NCBI GenBank assembly: GCA_018970965.1
Contig: JAGWVG010000017.1
Span: forward strand, 1 to 13,257
DNA: 13,257 nt
Reading direction: 5' to 3'
Origin: Alphaproteobacteria bacterium
GTDB taxonomy: Bacteria; Pseudomonadota; Alphaproteobacteria; Sphingomonadales; Sphingomonadaceae
The notes below the pieces were generated by a model that was not told where the DNA came from, ran no database searches, and saw only the letters and a program-made list of their open reading frames with translations. How positions within the stretch are numbered: the stretch's first letter is position 1; every line of letters starts with the position of its first letter. The position numbers and the translations under genes were made by a program. This document shows positions 1 to 5,503 of this stretch, in pieces.

Positions 1-196
1 CCTCGATTGGGAAAATGACCCCTGGCATGCCCTGACCAACACACTCAAAGAGCTGACTGAGCGTAAGGGGAAAGCGCTGTTCTTGCCCCTGCGTCAGGCG
101 CTCACGGGCCAAGACCATGGGCCAGATATGAAGGCGCTGCTGCCAATCATTGGGAAAGAACGCGCCATCGCCCGGTTGCGCGCTGCGATCAGCTGA
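1..196 (+). CDS. gltX: Glutamate-tRNA ligase, C-terminal fragment (5' end outside window)
   Basis: Charges tRNA(Glu) with glutamate in the cytoplasm. Only the last 64 residues are present, reading from base 2 to a TGA at 194-196. The visible part is the end of the anticodon-binding helical domain. It carries the characteristic stretch [20 protein letters not shown], followed by a leucine-rich helix and the ending ARLRAAIS. This matches the C-terminus of class I bacterial glutamyl-tRNA synthetases, in which the catalytic HIGH and KMSKS motifs lie upstream and so are not visible here. Some alphaproteobacteria carry two GltX paralogues, and this fragment cannot show which one it is. The next gene starts about 50 bases downstream on the same strand. 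Confidence 0.88.
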   Translation, partial: LDWENDPWHALTNTLKELTERKGKALFLPLRQALTGQDHGPDMKALLPIIGKERAIARLRAAIS

Positions 197-245
197 GATG
201 TGGTCGGGCTAGCGCATTTGTGATTCCCGGCCTATCTTGCCGTAT

Positions 246-596
246 ATGCGTGTGTTTCCTCGTCCCGCCAGTCCCAAGGCCGCAGTGCGTGATCTGATCA
301 CCTTTGTGCGGACACGGCAGCGCCATCAATTTGGTTTTGCCCTGCTTTCAGCGATCATCCCGCTGTTTTTCATTGCGCTCTTCTATTTGGATCAGGTGCC
401 GATGGAGTATCGGCCGCCCAAGATCATCTATGTCGAAAAGCTTGACCCTAAGCGGAGCGATGCTGAAATCATCGCCCAGCAGAAGATCGACAAAAAGAAG
501 CGCGATGCCGAAGAGGCAGAACGGCAAAAGATTTTGGAAGCCAATCGCCGCCCCTTCAAAGAACTTGATAAAAAGCTGGATGACTGGGGCCTGTGA
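246..596 (+). CDS. Small single-pass membrane protein of unknown function
   Basis: I do not recognise a named family. From the ATG at 246 the protein has 116 residues. It has a basic N-terminus (about residues 1-28), one clear hydrophobic segment (about 29-48, ending FFIALFYL), a proline-containing linker, and a highly charged Lys/Glu/Asp-rich tail (about 65-112) likely to form a helix or coiled coil, ending DDWGL. The basic N-terminus predicts that it faces the cytoplasm and that the charged tail is periplasmic. A TTG at 237 would add three residues, but the ATG is preferred. Neither has a good Shine-Dalgarno sequence, and a TATCTT at 233-238 could be the -10 of a leaderless message. The stop codon overlaps the GTG start of ribD (GTGA, 593-596), so translation of the two is probably coupled. 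A membrane-anchoring or cell-envelope role is possible but unproven. Confidence 0.75.
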   Translation: MRVFPRPASPKAAVRDLITFVRTRQRHQFGFALLSAIIPLFFIALFYLDQVPMEYRPPKIIYVEKLDPKRSDAEIIAQQKIDKKKRDAEEAERQKILEANRRPFKELDKKLDDWGL

Positions 597-1564
597 CGCT
601 GGCTGCTGACAGACGCTTTATGGCGGCGGCCATTGCGCTGTCAGAACGCGGGCGGGCGCAAACAGGCGCAAACCCCAATGTTGGGTGCCTGATTGTGCAA
701 CACAGTCATGTGATTGGCCGTGGCTGGACTCAGCTTAATGGGCGCCCCCATGCCGAGGCTATGGCCTTGGCGCAGGCTGGCGACGCAGCGAAAGGCGCGA
801 CGGCCTATGTTACGCTGGAACCTTGTGCACATGAAAGTGCGCGGGGGCCGACATGCGCAGACAGCCTGATCGCCTCGGGCATCGCGCGGGTTGTCATCGC
901 GCTGACCGATCCTGATCCCCGCACCAATGGCGCGGGCATCGCTCGGCTGCAGGCCGCAGGTATAGACGTTGAATTAGGGCTGGGTGCAGAAGCTGCTCGG
1001 CGGGCGATGGCGGGCTGGTTGATGCTGCAGCAGCATGGCCGTCCGCTGGTGACGTTGAAGCTTGCGACCTCGCTAGACGGATGCATCGCGCTGGACAATG
1101 GCGAGAGCCAATGGATCACCAGTGAGGCGGCCCGCGCGCATGGGCATTTGGAACGCGCACGAAGCAACATGATTTTGGTGGGTCGCGGTACAGTAGATGC
1201 AGATGCGCCCCGGCTGGATGTTCGGCTGGCGGGGCTTGAGGCCCGATCCCCTCTGCGCGCTGTGCTGACACGCAGGGCAGCACCCGAAGGGTGGCAGGCG
1301 TTTAAGTCCCCTGAAGACATTTGCACCCGCGCGGATGCTCAATATCTGATGGTGGAAGGCGGCGCAGAAACGGCAAGCGCCTTTCTAACAGCGGGGCTGG
1401 TGGATCGGCTGCTAATCTATCGTGCGCCCATTCTCATTGGGCGGGGCAAAGCGTGTCTCGCTGATATTGGTTTGCATCGCTTGGCAGATGCCCATGGGCA
1501 ATGGCAGCTGGTAGATCGTCGCCCGCTTGGCAAGGATCAGTTTGAGCTTTACGAGCGAGCCTGA
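593..1564 (+). CDS. ribD: Bifunctional riboflavin biosynthesis deaminase/reductase RibD
   Basis: Catalyses two early steps of riboflavin synthesis in the cytosol: deamination of the diaminopyrimidinone phosphate made by GTP cyclohydrolase II, then NADPH-dependent reduction of the ribose side chain. The N-terminal deaminase domain (about residues 8-145) has the zinc site: His53 and Glu55 in the HAE motif, Cys78 in EPCAH, and Cys88 in GPTC. The C-terminal reductase domain (about 150-323) shows TLKLATSLDG (154-163), the VGRGTVDADAPRLDVR signature (196-211) and VEGGAET (254-260). At 323 residues it is shorter than the E. coli enzyme (367), with trimmed loops in the reductase domain but no missing motif. 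The GTG start at 593 overlaps the stop of the small upstream gene. An ATG at 620 would cut into the conserved first helix and is less likely. ribE follows after 13 bases. Confidence 0.95.
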   Translation: MTLAADRRFMAAAIALSERGRAQTGANPNVGCLIVQHSHVIGRGWTQLNGRPHAEAMALAQAGDAAKGATAYVTLEPCAHESARGPTCADSLIASGIARVVIALTDPDPRTNGAGIARLQAAGIDVELGLGAEAARRAMAGWLMLQQHGRPLVTLKLATSLDGCIALDNGESQWITSEAARAHGHLERARSNMILVGRGTVDADAPRLDVRLAGLEARSPLRAVLTRRAAPEGWQAFKSPEDICTRADAQYLMVEGGAETASAFLTAGLVDRLLIYRAPILIGRGKACLADIGLHRLADAHGQWQLVDRRPLGKDQFELYERA

Positions 1565-1567
1565 AAA

Positions 1568-1580
1568 GAGGCGCATCATG
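1568..1580 (+). promoter_or_regulatory. Ribosome binding site fixing the ribE start
   Basis: GAGG at 1568-1571 lies six bases before the ATG at 1578. It supports this ATG over an in-frame start at 1527 inside ribD, since the protein from 1578 begins with the family's conserved MFTGI. Confidence 0.75.
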
Positions 1581-2186
1581 TTTACGGGCATCATCACAGA
1601 TATTGGCACAATCACGCAAGTGGACCAGCGCGGCGATCTCCGGCTGGTCATCCGCTGCGGCTATGACATGGCTGGAGTTGATCTGGGCGCATCAATTGCC
1701 TGTTCAGGCGTCTGCCTGACAGTGGTGGATAAGGGCGCCGACTGGTTTGCCATTGATGCTTCTGCAGAGACAATTTCCAAAACAGCGGCGGGCATGTGGA
1801 CCCAAGGCCGCCGGTTGAATTTGGAACGCGCCCTGAAAATTGGCGATGAACTGGGGGGTCATATTGTGACCGGCCATGTCGATGGCGTCGGCACTGTGGC
1901 ATCCATCACGCCCGAGGGAGATTCGCACCGCGTGATGATCACTGTGGGGGCAGGCATTGCGCCTTTTATCGCTGCCAAAGGCTCAGTCACAGTTGATGGC
2001 GTGTCGCTGACAGTCAACAGCGTGGCGGATAATGCCGATGGCAGCGCGACCTTTGGCCTCAACATCATCCCACATACATGGACCGTGACAGCCTTGGGTG
2101 ATCTGGCGATCGGTCAGGCGGTCAATATCGAGATTGATGTCCTCGCCCGCTACCTAGCGCGGATGCAAGAGCGGCTGTCCGCCTAA
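1578..2186 (+). CDS. ribE: Riboflavin synthase alpha subunit
   Basis: Catalyses the last step of riboflavin synthesis, dismutation of two 6,7-dimethyl-8-ribityllumazine molecules to riboflavin and a pyrimidinedione that is recycled. The 202-residue protein shows the expected internal duplication of two lumazine-binding barrels. The first runs about 1-95, with the N-terminal MFTGI and ACSGVCLTV (41-49). The second runs about 96-192, with HIVTGHVDGVG (95-105) and the matching GSVTVDGVSLTV (135-146). A C-terminal helix (DVLARYLARM) mediates trimer contacts in this family. Length is close to the usual 200-220. It lies 13 bases after ribD and is surely cotranscribed with it. The lumazine synthase (ribH) and ribBA genes that often follow in alphaproteobacteria are not here: the next gene is galU on the other strand. 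The symbol ribC is used for the same gene in E. coli. Confidence 0.95.
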   Translation: MFTGIITDIGTITQVDQRGDLRLVIRCGYDMAGVDLGASIACSGVCLTVVDKGADWFAIDASAETISKTAAGMWTQGRRLNLERALKIGDELGGHIVTGHVDGVGTVASITPEGDSHRVMITVGAGIAPFIAAKGSVTVDGVSLTVNSVADNADGSATFGLNIIPHTWTVTALGDLAIGQAVNIEIDVLARYLARMQERLSA

Positions 2187-2200
2187 ATCCCTGCGGGCAG
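2175..2200 (+). terminator. Possible weak stem-loop at the end of ribE
   Basis: Bases 2175-2182 and 2193-2200 can pair as an 8-bp stem with one G-T wobble and a 10-base loop that contains the ribE stop codon. No T-run follows. This is the only candidate in the 40 bases separating the convergent ribE and galU genes, and it may be chance. Confidence 0.22.
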
Positions 2201-2226
2201 ATGACCGGCTGGGAAGAGAACGCGGC

Positions 2227-3093
2227 TCAATCCAGATCGATGGTTTTAAGCCATGCCTTCACGCTTGGCCCAATATCGGGACGCGCGAGCGCCAAGGCGA
2301 TATTGGCAGTAATGAAGCCCGCCTTATCCCCGCAATCATAGCGATCGCCATCAAAGGTGACAGCATGGAAAGGCTGTTTGCCAATCATCTGCGCCATCGC
2401 ATCGGTCAGCTGGATTTCACCGCCGGCGCCTTTTTCCTGCGCTTCCAAGACGCGCATAACATCTGGCTGGAGGATATAGCGGCCAGAAATGATGAGGTTG
2501 GAGGGTGCGTCTTCCACTTTGGGCTTTTCAACCAAGCCTTTAACTTCGGTAATATTGCCTTGCACCGCACCCGGCGCGATCACGCCATAGCTTGAGACTT
2601 TATCGTGCGGCACTTCCAGCACTGAGATAAGATTACCGCCCACCTGATCATAGGCATCCACCATTTGCTTCATGCAGCCGGGGGTTCCGACCATGAATTC
2701 ATCCGGCAGAAAAATCGCAAAGGGCTCATCGCCAATAATATCGCGCGCGCACCAAATGGCGTGGCCCAAGCCCAAAGGCTCTTGCTGGCGCACATAGGCG
2801 CAATTGCCCGGGCCAAGCCGCGTGGGTTCGAGCACCGACAGGTCTTTGCCCCGGTCGCTCATCGTGCGTTCCAGCTCAAAGGCAATGTCGAAATGGTCTT
2901 CAATCGCGCTTTTGCCACGACCGGTGACGAAGATCATCTGCTCAATGCCAGCCTCGCGGGCTTCATCCACCGCATATTGGATCAGCGGACGATCAACGAC
3001 CGGCAGCATTTCCTTGGGCATAGCCTTGGTCGCGGGCAGGAAGCGTGTGCCCAGCCCCGCCACAGGAAATACCGCTTTTCTGACTTTCTGCAT
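2227..3093 (-). CDS. galU: UTP-glucose-1-phosphate uridylyltransferase
   Basis: Makes UDP-glucose from UTP and glucose 1-phosphate, the sugar donor for exopolysaccharide, glycolipids and other envelope glycans. In sphingomonads these include sphingan-type polymers and glycosphingolipids. The 288-residue protein has the nucleotide-binding start FPVAGLGTRFLPATKAMPKE (9-28), GLGHA (107-111), the metal-site LPDEF (129-133), the substrate-binding VEKP (188-191), GEIQLTD (225-231) and a C-terminal RYDCGDKAGF (251-260). All are GalU hallmarks, and the length is usual. A GTG at 3108 would add five residues, but the ATG at 3093 has a GAGG Shine-Dalgarno about six bases upstream and gives the conserved beginning MQKVRKAVFP. 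It is transcribed divergently from imuA across 93 bases and converges on ribE. Confidence 0.95.
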   Translation of the reverse strand: MQKVRKAVFPVAGLGTRFLPATKAMPKEMLPVVDRPLIQYAVDEAREAGIEQMIFVTGRGKSAIEDHFDIAFELERTMSDRGKDLSVLEPTRLGPGNCAYVRQQEPLGLGHAIWCARDIIGDEPFAIFLPDEFMVGTPGCMKQMVDAYDQVGGNLISVLEVPHDKVSSYGVIAPGAVQGNITEVKGLVEKPKVEDAPSNLIISGRYILQPDVMRVLEAQEKGAGGEIQLTDAMAQMIGKQPFHAVTFDGDRYDCGDKAGFITANIALALARPDIGPSVKAWLKTIDLD

Positions 3094-3151
3094 AACATCC
3101 CTCGTCACAGTCGCTTCGCCTTTAACAGCGCGGCTCTGCCAAGGGGAAGCC

Positions 3152-3186
3152 TTGACACAGATTTAATCGAAGCCATGATAGAACAA
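3152..3186 (+). promoter_or_regulatory. Predicted imuA-imuB-dnaE2 promoter
   Basis: A perfect -35 hexamer TTGACA at 3152-3157 is followed, after a 16-base spacer, by CATGAT at 3174-3179, a four-of-six match to TATAAT. Transcription would then start near 3186-3187, at the A of the ATG proposed as the imuA start. The LexA box at 3181-3195 covers the predicted transcription start, which suits direct blocking of RNA polymerase. The element lies in the 93-base divergent region shared with galU. It is predicted from sequence alone. Confidence 0.6.
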
Positions 3187-3195
3187 ATGGTGAAC
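3181..3195 (+). promoter_or_regulatory. LexA operator (SOS box) at imuA
   Basis: GAAC at 3181-3184 and GAAC at 3192-3195 are separated by exactly seven bases. This is the direct-repeat GAAC-N7-GAAC (GTTC-N7-GTTC) operator established for alphaproteobacterial LexA, quite unlike the palindromic box of E. coli. It falls just where an SOS operator is expected, in front of the imuA-imuB-dnaE2 cassette, which is LexA-regulated in the bacteria studied. It overlaps both candidate imuA start codons (ATG at 3175 and 3187). Confidence 0.85.
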
Positions 3196-3957
3196 ATAGT
3201 TGATTCGCATCCTTCGCTTGCTGGGCTTAAACGCCAGATTGCAGCTCTTACCCCCTCTGCTTGGGCAGAGGGGCGCAGCCGTGTGTCTTTTGGACTGGAT
3301 CCGTTGGATGGTCGGCTGGAAGGGGGCCTGGCCCGCGGCGCTGTGCATGAGGTGCTGCCCCGCGCCGAAGGGGATTGGGCCAGCGCTTCCGCCTTTGCGC
3401 TGATTGTCGCGCGCCGCGCGGCAGAAAATAGCGGCAAAATCCTTTGGCTTTCCAGTGATGCCCAACGCCGCCGCTATGGCACCCCTTATGGTCCGGGCCT
3501 CGCGGAATTGGGGGTGGATCCAGATCAAATTATTCTGGTGTACGCCCCCGATGATTTGGCCTGCCTGAAAGCGGCAGCAGATAGCTTGGCCTGTACGGGG
3601 CTCGCAGCGCTTATCCTGGATATGGGGGCAACCCAGCGGCTCGACCTGACTGCCAGCCGCCGCTTGGCACTGGCCGCAGAACGATCGGGCGTGACCGCAC
3701 TGTTGCTACGCCCGCCTGCCAGCATTTTGGCAAGTGCCGCTGCCTCACGCTGGCAAGTGGCCGCCGCCCCTTCTGCGCCCTTGCCGGGCAATGCGCCCGG
3801 CCGTTTGACGCTGTCCATCGCGCTGCTGCGGCACCGGGGCGGGGCAACGCCTTTTGACATGGTGGTGGAGTGGAATAATGAGTACCGACGAGTCTGCGAA
3901 CCGACGTTATTGCGCGATCTTCCTGCCCCTCATCAGCGCCGACAAATGGTTGCGTGA
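3187..3957 (+). CDS. imuA: ImuA, RecA-like accessory protein of the SOS mutasome
   Basis: First gene of the DNA-damage-inducible translesion cassette. ImuA is a RecA-fold protein that works with ImuB and DnaE2 in induced mutagenesis. The protein (256 residues from the ATG at 3187) has an N-terminal helix SLAGLKRQIAAL (10-21), then FGLDPLDGRLEGGLARGAVHEV (35-56), which aligns by eye with the start of the RecA core. The Walker A position reads EGDWASASA (61-69) and has no GK(S/T). A Walker-B-like strand ALILDMG is at 141-147. Loss of the P-loop is typical of this family. An ATG at 3175 would add four residues. I prefer 3187 because the predicted promoter would start transcription there, making a leaderless message. 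Upstream the frame stays open through galU, but that part has no family support. It overlaps imuB by 80 bases. Confidence 0.88.
   Translation: MVNIVDSHPSLAGLKRQIAALTPSAWAEGRSRVSFGLDPLDGRLEGGLARGAVHEVLPRAEGDWASASAFALIVARRAAENSGKILWLSSDAQRRRYGTPYGPGLAELGVDPDQIILVYAPDDLACLKAAADSLACTGLAALILDMGATQRLDLTASRRLALAAERSGVTALLLRPPASILASAAASRWQVAAAPSAPLPGNAPGRLTLSIALLRHRGGATPFDMVVEWNNEYRRVCEPTLLRDLPAPHQRRQMVA
3867..3880 (+). promoter_or_regulatory. Ribosome binding site fixing the imuB start inside imuA
   Basis: GGAG at 3867-3870 lies seven bases before the ATG at 3878, within the imuA coding sequence. It favours this ATG over an in-frame ATG at 3854, which would add eight residues (MTWWWSGI) with no resemblance to ImuB N-termini. 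Confidence 0.65.
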
Positions 3958-5503
3958 TCACCCCGGCCAATTGGGGCCACGCGCCTTTGTGGCGCGCGAT
4001 AAAGGGGCCATGCGCATCATGGCCGTCGATGAATTGGCCGAGGCGCTGGGGATCGCACCGGGCATGGCGCTGGCTGATGCGCGCGCGCGCCTGCCTGACC
4101 TGCAAACCACGCCTTATGATCCCGCAAGCGACGCACGCTGGCTGGAAGAATTGGCAGACAGCTGCGATCGCTTCACGCCTTCGGTCGCGGTAGACCCTCC
4201 CGATGGGCTGACGCTCGACATTACCGGCTGTGCGCATCTGTGGGGCGGCGAGGCCGGGCTGATGAGTGCGCTTGCCGCGCATCTTGTTCAACTGGGGCTG
4301 ACGCTGCGTCTCGCGCTGGCGGAAACGCCGGATAAGGCACGCGCGCTCGCCCGCTATGGGGGAGAAATGCTGCGCGTGGGGCGCAAGCTTTCGCCACGCA
4401 ATCTCAACGAAGCCGGGTTGGGCTATCAGAGCCAGCCGCGCCAGACATCCCTCCAAGATGCCAGAACGCCACGCGATGTGATGGATTTACCCATCCACGC
4501 GCTGGGCATGCCCGATGAGAAAATAACGGCGCTGCGGCGTGCAGGCCTGCGGACCTTGGGGGATTTGGCCGTGCGCCCGCGTGCACCCTTGGCGGCACGT
4601 TTTGGTAAAGCGATGGTCGCGCAATTGGCGCGCATTTTGGGGGAAGAAGATGTGCGTATTACCCCCCGCCGCGTGCCGCCCGATATTTCGGTCGTCCATC
4701 GCTTTGCCGACCCCATTGGCCATAGCGATACCATAAGCGCCACACTGCAGAGCCTTGCGACTGCAGCTGTGCAGCAGCTGGCGCAGCGCGGCAAAGGCGG
4801 GCGGGCCTTTGCACTGATGCTGTTCCGCAGCGATGGGCAGGTGCAGCGCCTCTCCATTGGCACGGGCCAAGCGACGCGTGACCCCAATCTTGTCCTCCGG
4901 CTGTTTCAAGAGCGGATTGAGACTTTGGCCGACCCGCTGGACCCGGGTTTTGGCTATGATCTCATCCGCCTCGATATTGCAGAGACGGAGCCGCTGGAGG
5001 CGGACCAACTGGGCCTGGGGGAGCGCGACACCCCAGACCGGGCGCTCAATCTGCTGACTGACCGGCTGAGCGTGCGGCTGGAGGCAGGGCGCGTGCGCCG
5101 CTTTGCGGCGGCCGATAGCCATATTCCCGAATGCGCAGGCTTTACGGTGCCAGCCGCACACCCGCTATTACCACTGGCACACCACGCCCCCGTTTCGGGC
5201 GAGCCGCCTTTGCGTCCGCTGCACTTGATGGATCCGCCGCAAATTGTGCAGGTGATTGCCGAAGTGCCCGATGGCCCGCCGCGGCGCTTTCGCTGGCGGC
5301 GGCAGGTGCATGACATCACAGCCTATGAAGGGCCAGAGCGCCTGTCCGCGGAATGGTGGAAGCGCCGCGATGGCGCGGGGCTGACGCGCGATTATTATCG
5401 CGTAGAAGATCATGCGGGCCGCCGCTTCTGGCTGTTCCGTCACGGCCTTTATGGGCGGGAGAAAGACAGTCCTGACTGGTATCTCCATGGCCTATTTGGA
5501 TGA
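3878..5503 (+). CDS. imuB: ImuB, catalytically inactive Y-family polymerase-like mutasome hub
   Basis: ImuB is a Y-family polymerase homologue that has lost catalysis and serves as the adaptor between ImuA, DnaE2 and the beta clamp. The 541-residue protein begins RRYCAIFLPLISADKW (9-24), where active DinB proteins carry a metal-binding aspartate that is absent here. At the second active-site segment it reads VDPPDGLTLDITG (105-117), lacking the usual DE pair. PGMALADARARLPDL (61-75) is the standard fingers-region signature. A helix-hairpin-helix segment (about 204-240, LGMPDEKITALRRAGLRTLG) and a little-finger-like region (about 265-370) follow. QLGLGE at 377-382 sits where ImuB proteins carry the clamp-binding motif. 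The C-terminal domain (about 440-541) has ERLSAEWWKR, RDYYRVED and WYLHGLFG, all ImuB-typical. Start chosen from the RBS at 3867. It overlaps imuA by 80 and dnaE2 by 17 bases. Confidence 0.9.
   Translation: MSTDESANRRYCAIFLPLISADKWLRDHPGQLGPRAFVARDKGAMRIMAVDELAEALGIAPGMALADARARLPDLQTTPYDPASDARWLEELADSCDRFTPSVAVDPPDGLTLDITGCAHLWGGEAGLMSALAAHLVQLGLTLRLALAETPDKARALARYGGEMLRVGRKLSPRNLNEAGLGYQSQPRQTSLQDARTPRDVMDLPIHALGMPDEKITALRRAGLRTLGDLAVRPRAPLAARFGKAMVAQLARILGEEDVRITPRRVPPDISVVHRFADPIGHSDTISATLQSLATAAVQQLAQRGKGGRAFALMLFRSDGQVQRLSIGTGQATRDPNLVLRLFQERIETLADPLDPGFGYDLIRLDIAETEPLEADQLGLGERDTPDRALNLLTDRLSVRLEAGRVRRFAAADSHIPECAGFTVPAAHPLLPLAHHAPVSGEPPLRPLHLMDPPQIVQVIAEVPDGPPRRFRWRRQVHDITAYEGPERLSAEWWKRRDGAGLTRDYYRVEDHAGRRFWLFRHGLYGREKDSPDWYLHGLFG

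Noticed and set aside
2665..3174. Open frame continuing upstream of imuA for about 170 codons, antisense to galU
   Set aside because: It lies opposite a clear galU gene, its translation has no resemblance to ImuA, and promoter and LexA box lie downstream of it. It is a shadow frame.
3611..4456. Minus-strand open frame (281 codons) opposite imuA and imuB
   Set aside because: Arg/Ala/Gln-rich translation with no domain, opposite two well-supported genes.
4426..5161. Minus-strand open frames (153 and 224 codons) opposite imuB
   Set aside because: The GC-rich coding strand creates stop-poor antisense frames. The translations look random, and ImuB conservation explains the sequence.
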